Source: Litoditis marina
Taxonomy: Eukaryota; Nematoda; Chromadorea; Rhabditida; Rhabditidae
DNA: 64,000 bases
Direction: 5' to 3'
NCBI GenBank assembly: GCA_964036275.1
Contig: OZ038433.1
Location: forward strand, 16,870,257 to 16,934,256
The position numbers and the translations under genes were made by a program. Under the pieces are notes generated by a model that saw only the letters and a program-made list of their open reading frames with translations, searched no databases and was not told the DNA's origin. Numbering within the stretch: the stretch's first letter is position 1; every line of letters starts with the position of its first letter. Below are positions 12,843 to 24,185 of the stretch, piece after piece.

Positions 12843-15800
12843 CTTTTGTGCTAGAAGCGGTCTTTAACTTGTTCCTTTTGAGTTGTCGTTTGATGAAGAA
12901 TGTCCCCACAGAAAAGCAGAGTATGAATAGAATCACAGCTACTGCCAACTCGAGAATCAGAACTTCTGGAAATACTCATACTCAATGACTGAAAAGTATG
13001 TGGTAAGTTTACTGGGGAACATTGACTTTTCACACCCCCCCCCCCTCCCTGTTGAGTTTGCATCGCTTTTGGAGAACTGAATTATGGTTTTTTAATTGCT
13101 TAACTGACATAACTGTGATTTCGACTGTACAATACAGTATCTTAGCGTAAGCTTACATTCAGAGCAACGTGAATGCAGACACTTTATTTGAATTGGAAAT
13201 TCTATCCAGCTGCAGCTCGCGAACGTATCACAGGTGAACGACAACATTTAGAAGGTAAACTTACCGTCTTTGAATCGAGGATTTTCCCCTGAAAAATAAA
13301 ATATAATTGGCCTGGAACAGATGATTGACGAACAACTAACACAAATTAAGTTTTATTGAGAACCGAAAACTTATTACTAATGTTTCCAGAGCAGAAGTAA
13401 ATAAAAAAGTCATTCAACAGTTTTGAATCTCAAAAAAAAACTTTATACTGAGAGCAACGATTACCTATAGAGTTTTGGGTTTTAGTTTGTCTAGACTGAA
13501 CATTCACATTTCCATGCTCAATAAGATAGCAAATTATACTAATCATCTCGAACCCGTATGTTTTATTTAAAAACAAACTTACAGCAGGGAATAATAGGGC
13601 CATCATCTTTATATAATTGGACAGGCCTGTCCCACAATTGCTCCAAATAGGCCGCTACTCCATCCTTCAAACAACCATTGTTCTGAAATGTCTAGAGAAT
13701 CATATTCATTTATGTATATCACTAATCTCCAAGAAAATAACTTTTGGTCTCATTCATTCTTTTAACGTCGGCGAAAAACAATACATGTCATGCGTATCGA
13801 ATTTGTGTTTTGGTCGACGTTTTTCGGAAAGAACAGTTTTTTTCTATCAGTGTGTTCGTAAAAACAACCGCGTCATATAAAAAGTCAAAGGTCTGCCTAC
13901 GAAAAACTGATATCGTTAATTGTTCGAACTAATGGACTTGATTATCATTTCGACTTCTATATTATGTTTTCTTCAAATAGGGAAAGCTCAAGCGGAAAGT
14001 TCACCTTGAGAAGTATGGTAGAGGCGTAGTTTGATTGGAGGTCAAAACCGATGTCGACAGATTGTAGATCAAAGTTGTATTCTATCACAACCGGCACTGG
14101 GAAGAAAAATAACTACTGTTGAAAACGAATGAAACAAACCCAAAGATGATAAGATCTGTAGTGGGTTGATGTATACATCATGTATTACCAAATCAGAACT
14201 GAAACGCAGCAGATCGCGAGAAATATGTACGCGTACCATCTCAATCTGTCCTATACTAGTAGAAAATTGAATATTCACGTGAAGTTAGCAAACTTATAGG
14301 GAATCGTGCCCTCCTCCATTGCACGTTTTTGTGTTCTGCTGTGTTCAACATGTTTCACGTGACTGTGCTTTGACCAACAGTATACCGTGAGATGTTTCTG
14401 TATCCGCTTGATGTATCAGCCGATAGAGAAAATGACAAGCTATCGAATACGATAAACCCTACGATTTCAAAAACAAACTATACAGCTTCCAAAAACAATG
14501 CGATAAGGGTTCGTATATTTTATATATTTGGAGTGGATCATCTTATTGGTTCACATGTTCAAGTATGAGAAAAAATAGGATATTTTGCTTGTCCCAAACA
14601 ATTTGCAATTGGCCAGCAGCCTTGTTTTGCAGCGGCCTCGACGAGAGACAGGAGAGTGTGCAGGTCAGAGAGACTTAGACTGTCCTAGTCTGTCCAAGAC
14701 CTCATTGACCTCTATGCTCTCTCGCTCTTCTAGCTGTTCAATCGCAGAGGAAACAACCTACTTCTGTGGGCGCTACATTTGAGAGTTATCCAATTGCTGA
14801 GAAATGTCAAATCCTTCAACTTAGTTTTGCTAATTGTAAGGCAACCTTCCACTATCAAAACCTGAAAAACGTTGGGTACAGAGAATGAACCAACCTCGTT
14901 GTAGTGTAATCTTTCAGTTTGCGAAACTTATTCAAGAAAATGCTATTTTGTTCCACAACTGTTAGAACTATTAAGTTCAGTTCTGAAGCTAATATGTCTT
15001 ACTCACAGTTCGATTAGAATCTATTAACTTTAGTTCTGCATGTAATACTCAAAATGAATAGAAAATGAAAGATACACCAGTTAGTGAGCCCACATCGAAA
15101 AGTGCGAAATCATTAGGAGTTATTAATCAACCTACGTTTCGAAGAATCCGCAATTCTCCTGAATGTGTGAAACCGGATTTTTCGTTGATGGTGATATTTC
15201 CTCTGATCAGAGTGCATCCTTTCAGACTGGCAAGATTAGCAGCAGTTAGGAACTCATCAGTGAAATCACAAACTGGAAAGACCAGTTCAACTTTCGGTGA
15301 ATAACCAACTTTAGTTTTCCAAAGAGTATGTTACGAGATATCGTTAGTTATCATCTTACGAAGAAATGTGGACAAAGGTTTCTGCGAAAGAAGCAGTTTG
15401 ATCAGGAACTTGGTTGATCTGAGTTAACCACTTGATAATCAAGGCTTGTTCAATGTTCATTAACCGTTTTCAAAGAGTTTTCTTTTCTACGGAGACCACT
15501 GTTTGTGTTGTAAGATTCTGGTTTTGCTTTCTAAAGCGAACTCCAACTTTATCAATATATTTGCTACCACAGTTCGTGATGAAAGTAAGATGCGCGGCGT
15601 AGCAATCCCTCGAAAAACTCATGAGATAAGTTATATGAGCAAAATGGATTCCATTGATCGTTATGCTCGATCAGTAGAAGTTTACGAGTAGCTCATGAGG
15701 TGTTCCTGAGATTCTCATGAGAACCAGATATGAAGCTCTCACGAGTTGGACGGATCACTGCGCCACCTGATAATATTTCTGATAACAAAGTAGACGGGCT

Positions 15801-18800
15801 GAACGTTTCTTGTTTCTACTGTAGGAGTCTCAGTAGGGATAAAGTAGACTATTCCATTGGGCTTTGGAAGTGCTCACCAGAGTTTTGTATTAGACCAGGA
15901 TACAGTTCGAATCTACTTTCTAGTCGAGCGAGTTTGGCCTGTAGATCAAAAAATGAACAGAAATAGGGATAAATTCGGATTACATGTAGCAATCGATACA
16001 TGATTTCTAAATATAGGTTTTGTTGCGTAATTCGAGCGACTTTCATTAAAAGTAGCACATAACCGAGTCATACGTAAAAGTAAAACTGGGATCAAAAGCA
16101 GTTAAAAATAGTCCCAAATCCTAGAGCTGTTCGTTGGTTAAAATCAACCAATTACTGCAAGGTAACAATGAAATAGCCCGAAATTTAGAAATGAATGGTA
16201 CTACAAAAATAACAATTAAAGTAGTATTAATCTACAGATGAACGTAGTAGCAGTAACTACCAATGCAGCAAACAAGGGGAAACATATTTCTATATTTTAT
16301 CATCTTTAACTTTTATTTTTAGTTTTGTAGATCTGACATTGGCTCACCCTGGTTCCGGAGTGCAGTCTGTAATTCGGATTGTCCATTATTACTACCCAGG
16401 GCTGCAGGCGACTGGCAGAAATATACTTCAAATGGGGAAGGAGAATGCTTTCTAGGTTCGCATTGTTTCGTATTTCGATGGAGTGACTGTCTGAAAATAA
16501 AGAAAGCGTGTTTCTGAATGGAAATCGGTATATTCTTCTTAATTTCTTCAAGAAGACATTAAATGTCCTACTATATTTGTCGCTCAAAAAAGGTGACGGT
16601 ATACTGTATATACTTTGTGCTGTGTGAGAAAAGCCGAATCGGTATAATGGTTAGCAGGCGCGTCTCTCGCTCTTCCGGACGTGGTTCGAGTAATGCGGAT
16701 ATCTTATAAATTCGGTCTGCACGATCAGCCTTGCAAGGGGCGCGACCCCTGCCTGCGTTTTCCTCGACCTCCATCCTCCTTCCCATTGTTTCTGTTTCTT
16801 AGAAGTTTGAGACTGTAAAAGCGACCAATTGTTACCCGTTAAAGGAGACCGGAACACAACTTGAGCAGAGATTTTGTTCCCGACTGCTTTCAACTGTATT
16901 GAGATCAGAGAGCACAGATAACTCGTATATTATTTTGCTAAATCCACGTTACATTCACATGACAATGCTGCGCGACACGCAACGCGTCCAATCAAAAGTA
17001 GGATAGAGAAGATTTACGAGAAACCGTTTTGCTTTCCGGTCTCCTTCAACGACTTAACCAGAAGTAAATTGAACTGTAAAGTTAGCATTCTAACATCGTG
17101 CACTTTTTATTGCCCTTTCTGATTTCTGCTGTGTTCAACATGTTCCACGTGACTGTGCAATTGAACAACAGTTTAGACTCATTCCAGCGCATTGAAGTAT
17201 CAATGCATGTTTCAACGAATACGTTAGTAGAATGAATGTGAATATACCTGTGTTCGATTGCATTACTTCCAATTTGGAGAAAAAGCTGAGATCTCGCCAG
17301 CAGCTGTTATTAATAGTCAACGTTCCCCGAATCGTCTTCACATTTCTGAATCTGGAATCAAGTTTATGAGTTGAAACTATGGAAAACTCAGACACAACTT
17401 CAAATTAGCCAGATTAATTCGCTCGCGTAAAACCATACAGTACAATATGAAACGAGTGTGGAGAAAGTAAAGATTAATTTTGAATAAAACGTGTACAAGA
17501 AATAGGAAAGGAGGCCAATAAACGCATCTTTCGAGAAAAAGACCAATCTCGTGTTTTTTTTCTTGAAATATCACGAAAAATGAGCTTGTTATTCGTTTGT
17601 CGTTGAAGTTATTTTTGTTTTTGGATAGGCTAATTTGAGCACCCCCGTACGCAACCCCCACACCGGTGACATTACGTATGCCATTTTTTCAGAGAGAACG
17701 CGCGAGATAGAGGCATAATAGTATAAAAGCTCTGGTAAAGGTTTTTCATGCGCCGTAGGGTCGGATTGTTATCTGATTTTCACATAGTTTCACGTACTTT
17801 TTCACGTAATCCAGGTCGGGTGTTCCTCGTGGACCGTCACTTATCCAGACATCCCCGTTGAGTTCCTCACAATTGTCCGATCCCGGTATCTCGGAATAGT
17901 AGCCAAAGTGGGAGGAACCGCTCTCCACGAAACACTCTTGAAACAGCGATGACCGTCAATTTTTCAAATAAAAATATAGGATAGTAAAATCCGTGTTCTA
18001 ATAACCACAAAAGCTTGCATATCAGCTATTGTTGGTCTTTCCAACTGAGACTTGGCAGCGTGACAATTAATATTCTTGGCTAATTTTTTGTTATGTGTCG
18101 GATTCACGAAAAGAAACAAAGTTTCCAGAATACTTATGTTCGCTCTGAGTAATGATTATCCGAAAAGCTTGGCACGCTGCCAACAGGTCTCAATGGGAAT
18201 GAAACCAACTATGCAAAGACTATAATATTCGCTATCATACTGAAAAAGAGATTGGAATCTTCTTCAACACGCTATCAAAGTGGGTACAATGAAACATAGC
18301 TGCACCAAACTACAGAGGGCATCAGAAATACGTCTACACAATGTGAATTGAACAGTTCTTTCTAGTTGGAGGCCCAATACGCCAATACGCTCTACTAATA
18401 TACTGCTAATCACACATTCACGTGAAACGTATTAAACACAGCAGAACTCAGAAACATGGTAGGTCAAAGGGCATTAGAATGCCAGCTTTACAAGACCATC
18501 ACATCGACTTCTAGTAGAAGAAGGGGAATACTGACTTTTTACCCCCCACCTTTTTGAATTTGTAATGCGTTTGGGGAATTGTAGTTTGCCCCCCCCCCCC
18601 CACCGGGGGGTTATAATTCAATTTATCATCTGCAATACAAAAGTTTGAGAGTGGGGGGGGGGGTGAAAAGTAAACATTTCCGGTATTGAAGTTCAGCCCC
18701 CCCCCACTCGTTGATCCAACTAGAGTGGGGGGCGATACTTCAATTTTCCCGGAGAAGGAAAGCTCTGATATCTTATAGTTCCATTGTTGAATATTGGACG

Positions 18801-18978
18801 AAGAAAACAGCTCACGACATGATTGAATTTGAGCGGATCTTTCGATTATTTGAAGGAACTCTTCTTCTCTTTCCTCAGGAACACAGAGCTTTGCGTTGTA
18901 ATTAATGTAGATGAGTGTCGCCTGCGAATGGAAATCTTTTTTTCATAGTTGACAGCGATTCATATATATATATATATG

Positions 18979-19068
<90 letters not shown>

Positions 19069-20492
19069 AAGAAAGATTGAAAGAGAGAAATAAAGGCTGC
19101 GAGAAGCGAGAGAAAGGGAGAGAGAGACAGCAAAAGAGAAAACTAGGTGAGCGATGACGAAGATATATACATAATATAGTTAATTGATAAAAGACACCTT
19201 GTATTCTGGAGAAGCTTCGATTATCGTGAGACTGGAAAACGTATTGTTGGTCCACTTGAGAAAGTGGTTTTCGGAGATTTGTAAGGTCGGCCCTGAACGA
19301 ATGAATAATCAACAAAACAATCAATAAACTCGAACAAGAAACAGACAGATCCGTCAACCCAACCAATTGCAATGGGGCAGGGGGTAATACTTCGATTTTC
19401 CCAATGGTTTCTGTAGGTGGAATTTGTTCTGAAATAAAGAACGATTCTAAAACTCACTGTGCGAGGAATGATAGGAGAGCGCTGTCGCACTCAAACTGGT
19501 TTTGATTATTCTGATGTTGGACAAAAAGTCCAAGTTCTCTAAATTGGTTCGGGACACGTGTACTGCACTGGCGGTACTGCAAAGAGAACTGCATCAGAAC
19601 CATTCACGAGATGATTATACTACTTTTCACTTTCACGCGACTTGTAAAGTGCTCTGTTCAATATCAAAAAGGTACTGTGTGATTAACATACATATTTTCG
19701 TAGAAACTATTTGAAATAGTGTACAGAGAAGGGAAGATAACGAATTACCCGAAGGCTTACATTTCAAATACAACATGCTCGAAACGGTGAATGAGGTAAT
19801 GTTATGTGGTGCTAGTAGTTCGAAACCGCTGTGTTTTAGTCGTAATAATATGATTTGGATAATGCCATTTTCACATACAGTCAGATAGTAATTTGTTCCG
19901 GAAGTCACAACAAGACTAAAGTAAATCAATATAAATCACTTGGTCACATATTTGGTTTTTTATTGATCTTTACTACTCACTGTTTATACAAAATTATGAC
20001 TCACGTGCAATTTGCATACTTGTCCTGCAACGTTGCGTACGCTTCGTTAAAACCGGTTACAATGATGTCTCCACAGTCTGAAAAACGTGAGTTCAGAATA
20101 AAATCAGAGAAGCCAGAGTTTTCGAGTGGTTTTAGGCAAACGGGAAGACAGTTGTTCTCAAAAACAACGGACGATCAATATTCAAAATAGAAACAATGTA
20201 CGTACTGATAAGTCATTTCAATACATTGGTTCTACATTAACAAAATGTCTTCGTTTCAAAACAACTGGGTTGTGTTTGGGTGGAAGTATAATGCTGTCTC
20301 TAGAATAGATTATTTCCACAAAACTATCTATTGAAATATGCAACAATTGCAATAACTATTTGGATAGGAACTTATGGGTTCAATGGTCAACATTATATTC
20401 TATTTAAAGAAGAGCTTACCAATATCGGGACCTCCAACTGCCGTTCGTAAAATAGAGGATGAAATGAGTAGAACCGCCACACAGCTTACCAT
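12843..20492 (-). CDS. irld-type receptor L-domain transmembrane receptor
   Basis: Thirteen exons on minus, every junction in matching phase: 20420-20492, 20005-20077, 19458-19576, 17798-17936, 17248-17351, 16348-16490, 15896-15938, 15136-15272, 14762-14861, 14005-14096, 13583-13682, 13265-13288 and 12843-12965, giving about 423 residues before a tail exon not found.
The signal peptide is [13 protein letters not shown]. The first L domain starts DCGDIIVTG and has [14 protein letters not shown]. The next has [44 protein letters not shown] and the terminal asparagine-proline DNPNYRL. A third L-like segment has [11 protein letters not shown] and [11 protein letters not shown]...DLTFLSN. A variable block with [17 protein letters not shown] follows, then a helix [15 protein letters not shown] and basic stop-transfer KRQLKRNK. 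It is a predicted type I cell-surface receptor without a visible kinase. Introns hold MITEs, a (TA)n tract and poly-C repeats. Confidence 0.85.
15593..15769. mobile_element. MITE rich in CTCATGAG words, copy 2
   Basis: Starts GCGGCGTAGCAATCCCT; CTCATGAG-like words inside; the right end has decayed. It lies in an intron of the L-domain gene. Confidence 0.55.
16633..16698 (+). repeat. tRNA-like segment (SINE-type promoter relic)
   Basis: Has an A-box-like GGTATAATGGTTAGCAGG and a B-box-like GGTTCGAGTAA about 35 bases later. No convincing cloverleaf or terminator was found, so it is read as a tRNA-derived repeat, not a tRNA gene. It is intronic to the L-domain gene. Confidence 0.45.
18527..18752. 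repeat. Poly-C/poly-G ladder repeat
   Basis: Near-identical to part of 1039-1412, with C runs of up to about twelve. It lies in the corresponding family gene but a different intron. Confidence 0.65.
18962..19066. repeat. (TA)n microsatellite
   Basis: About 105 bases of almost pure TA with a few TG interruptions. An apparent 156-aa minus reading frame over it is low-complexity YI repetition, not a gene. Confidence 0.95.
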
Positions 20493-21209
20493 TATATGAA
20501 ATGAGAACTGATTCTCCACATGAATTAACGTGTATAGGTGTAATAGTGCTTAGCAGTTTCCAAAAATACAATCCTGCACCACGTTAATAATAATAATAAT
20601 AATAAAAGTTCATTTGCATAGATACCAACAGAAGTTATAGAAGTTGAAGATTAATAAATTGATCATACGAAACCTATGACAAATACGTATCCCAAAGGGT
20701 TGCGGCTTAAATTCGCAATCAACTTACAAGAAAGCGTTGAATAAAAATAAACATTTGAAGAGAATCGTGAAATTGAGAAAACAATGTATGTAGATGAGAC
20801 ACAAATACAAACATGGACATTTGAACGCTCATACTACATCATCGTTGAACATATTATAATCAAGGTTTCGCAATTTACAACGTAACTGATATAGTGATAG
20901 AAAATTACATTCACTACTAGTGAAAATATTCCAATACTTTTCTACCCGTGAGAAATACCAATTATCATCACGATAAAGCCTAGATTGACGAATCAATCTA
21001 TTTCTATGTCTAACATTCGAACTCAGAACAAAGGGACACCTGACTAATTTTGAGTTTCCAAACATTATTTTGTACGTTAATCGTAAAACCTGTGAAAGCC
21101 TATTTTATCAAATTGTTTTCAAACAAGGAAGGTGCCGCAGGCTAAAGCCGGCTTCCCCTTCCTTGATGAGTCTAGGCTGGCGACAGCTTCCAGCTCTCTC
21201 TCTCTCTCG

Positions 21210-21244
<35 letters not shown>

Positions 21245-23598
21245 CCTCTCTCTTCCTTTCCTTCCTCCACCTTTTTTATTCTCATATTCATTGTTTCACG
21301 GTGAGCGCAAAATTTTTCTTAAAAAAGAGCGCGAGAGGATTCTATAACATAGAGCGCTGGACTTCTTCTTTACATAGGTTCTTAACATAGGGGGATGTTC
21401 TCCATAACATAGGGCGCTAGATTTTCCCTTAACATAGATCGCGAGTCGCCTTAACATGGAGCGCAAAAGTTTCTGTTGCCAAATTCAAATTCCAGCAACA
21501 GCCAATTTCAGTAGCTTTGAAATTTGGAAATGAAAAGCAGCAAGTTATACGTCTCTCCATGTCTTTTTTCTTCTACAACTACAAAGTGCACCAAATCCCT
21601 AAATCTCGACCAAAAGCTTTGCTTCGTCCACTCTGAAGCCTGAACGCTAGTAGATACGCGAAGAAAAAAAATCAATATTGATATCAACTAGGGATTCTAC
21701 TAGCGTTTTGGGTTACGGTAGCTGAAGTATTGACGCGGGCAACGGTTTTTCTCAACTTTTCATATTGAATATTAGAAACTTAATAAATTAAGTTTTTATC
21801 AAAAATAAACTAGTTAAACTAAATAATTTTGTAATATTTTATCATTCATTGCCCTATGGCAGAAATGTCGTTGATGAAGCAATCGCTGAACACAATTTGT
21901 TGCTTTGTCCTTTCTGGAATACAGCTGCCTTAACGCCAGAGTGCATTTACCATTTACCCCCACCTTCGCGCGACTTTTCTGGGATTTCAATTAGGTGGGG
22001 GGTAATAGTACCACGAGGGGGGTGATTGTTGGGTGGGGGGTGATTGTACATTTTTCCCCATCACTCCACTTTTATTTTCACCTTAGATTAAGTTTTTGAT
22101 TGAACAAGAAACAACAACGAACAAAGTGCATTTATTGGAAATAAGCTCGAGATTGAGTTTATGATTAATATAAAGTCTGTTTTTTGTGTTCGTGTCCACA
22201 ACAAACAGAAAGTCCATCAAAGCAATGAATCTAGAAAAAAAATGACATTTAAAGAATTCATGAAGATGATTTTTAGTAACATGTGATTTGTGTGAATAGA
22301 ACGTGAACATGAACGTAAATTCACACGTAACCGAAACCGAAATGTGTCTAAAGTGTTAGAGAAGTGTATGTGAACGAGCAGTGCAAAATGTTTAGGCACA
22401 CTTAATCACTTATTTCGTGCATATATTTCTGATTCTTTATAGAAGTTTTATTCTTTATTCAAACTTTCATGAGACTTCAGTACAACAGAGTAACATAATT
22501 TTCCCGTTCCGTAGAAATTGAATGTCCGTCTCCACTCAACTCGCTAAACAAGCCAATTAAGGCCCCCAACACGCTTCGCGCGTCCGCGACAGCGTATAGT
22601 GCACATCGTTGTTTAGGGTGAGCTCACCACTCGCATGACCTCGCTACGGTGCCAGGCACCGTAGCAAAGTCTCCCGAAAAAGTCAGCTCCGAGCTGAACT
22701 ATCTGTACACTACCTGACCCAGATTTGGGTCACCCCCATTATGCTTGAACACGGAAAGCTGGCAACTATGTGGCCAGACTGTGATCAGGTCCTCAATCAG
22801 AGTGAGCTCACCACTTTCACGACTTTACTACGGTGCCAGGTTTCCAACATAGATTTCACCTTTCTCGTTTCGAACAGAGAGTCAAAACCCAATCGAACAT
22901 TTTATATCTGACAAACGAAAACTGAAAAAAAACTCTTAGTGGAAATGAGAGCTACTACAATGGGGTTTATTGTACAATTCCCCCCCCCCCCTCCCCTTGA
23001 GCCGAAATAGGTTGGAATCCGACCCGTAGTACCCCATTTACAATCACCCCCCTCTTCATAGAGAATCGTATTGGGAGGGAGGTGATAGTACTACGGGGGG
23101 ACTTAAGGTGAAGGGGGGGGGGGGGGGGGGCAACTGTACAATTTTCCCCTACAATGTTTTTACACGGGCGCCGCGCCGTAGAACTCCATAAACGCATTTC
23201 AGGGCGATCCAGACGCTGCTATGAATTGGATATTTTTGGGTTGTTTGCAAATGCGCCAAATTTACCGAAGTTGTACAATCAGAGCTGAAATGTGAACTGA
23301 CCGTTTGTAAATCGCGGCTTACTCCCTGAAGTAAAAAAATCGTAGTGAAAAAATGATGAAAACTACAGAAAACACTGAATTGGATCAGGAAAACCAGAAA
23401 CAACACCTTGTTTTTATTTCTCAAAAAATTATGCCTTTCCAATTTTAAAGCATCAAACACTGAAACCGTTAATGATATTTAGAATCTGCTGGTGCAATAC
23501 TTTTATGGAATGCATGTAAGGGGAAAAAAGTGAAATTGAACTAAGCTTTGCCAAATAAGGACGAATGGGACGAGTTGGACTGATTAAGCTTAACCTTA
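20493..23598. other. Intergenic repeat-rich stretch
   Basis: No supported exon. It holds a (CT)n tract at 21193-21252, spaced AACATAG-GCGC words at 21340-21460, poly-C/G repeats at 21950-22065 and 22970-23152, and a MITE of the GGCACCGTAGCAAAGTC family at about 22650-22845, preceded at 22606 by a partial copy end. Confidence 0.5.
22650..22845. mobile_element. MITE with GGCACCGTAGCAAAGTC ends, copy 1
   Basis: Inverted ends GGCACCGTAGCAAAGTC and GACTTTACTACGGTGCC. Copies 2 and 3 are at 25167-25408 and 39604-39791; shared interior words include CTGGCCACATAGTTGCCA. Confidence 0.75.
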
Positions 23599-24155
23599 AT
23601 GAAACGTATTCGTGCGGGTTGGTGTGCTTTCAATCGATACTATCAACTTCTCACAAGTCGTACCGTTTCATTGGCGCTGAAACGTAAGGTCTACCAGGCA
23701 TGCATAGAACCAGCAATTCTGTATGGCTGTGAGACATGGGTACTCCGTCTCAATGATCATTCTACCTTGATCACTGGTCAGCGGAGAATGATGAGAAAAA
23801 TGATTGGTGTGACCCTTTTCGATCGTCATACCAACGAGTGGCTTTCGAGAACAGTGCGACTACCAGACATTCGTGAACGTGCTGCCATGAGAAAATGGTC
23901 GTGGGCAAGACACGTCAGCCGCATGGAAAATGATCGTTGGGCGAAAACGATGGTGGAATGGTGTCCAATTGACGCACCAAGACCCCCGGGGCGACCAAAA
24001 CAAAGATGGAGAGATGAGTTCGAAGAAGCTGTCGGAAGAAACTGGATGAGGATCGCTAGAGAAGAGATGCACACTTGGAAAGATAAAATGTTGCGGCGAA
24101 TTGTACAGATTCTGATCCCGTAATAAACTATTGTATTGTATTGTATTGTATTCTG
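23599..24155 (+). mobile_element. RTE-type non-LTR retrotransposon, 3' end (5'-truncated)
   Basis: An open frame at 23599-24123 (174 aa) encodes the C-terminal part of an RTE-clade reverse transcriptase: LALKRKVYQACIEPAILYGC, then ETWVLR, RRMMRKMIGV, RPPGRPKQRW and a final amphipathic stretch. The stop is followed directly by short TTGTA repeats, the microsatellite tail typical of RTE elements. The polymerase core with FADD and the endonuclease are missing: a dead-on-arrival 5'-truncated insertion. Its tail ends beside the broken L-domain gene at 24.2 kb. A tiny 3' fragment of the same family is at 40465-40515. Confidence 0.85.
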
Positions 24156-24185
24156 GCTAGGTTGTTTTCAAAAAAAACCAACAAC

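Noticed and set aside
14585..15304. Plus-strand frames at 14585, 15065 and 25599-25938
   Set aside because: Antisense to well-supported minus-strand L-domain exons.
18902..19372. 156-aa minus-strand frame with a long YI repeat
   Set aside because: It translates the (TA)n microsatellite and has no family signal; the true minus-strand exon nearby is 19458-19576.
22083..22399. Minus-strand frames of 60-75 aa
   Set aside because: AT-rich, no splice or family support, flanked by repeats.
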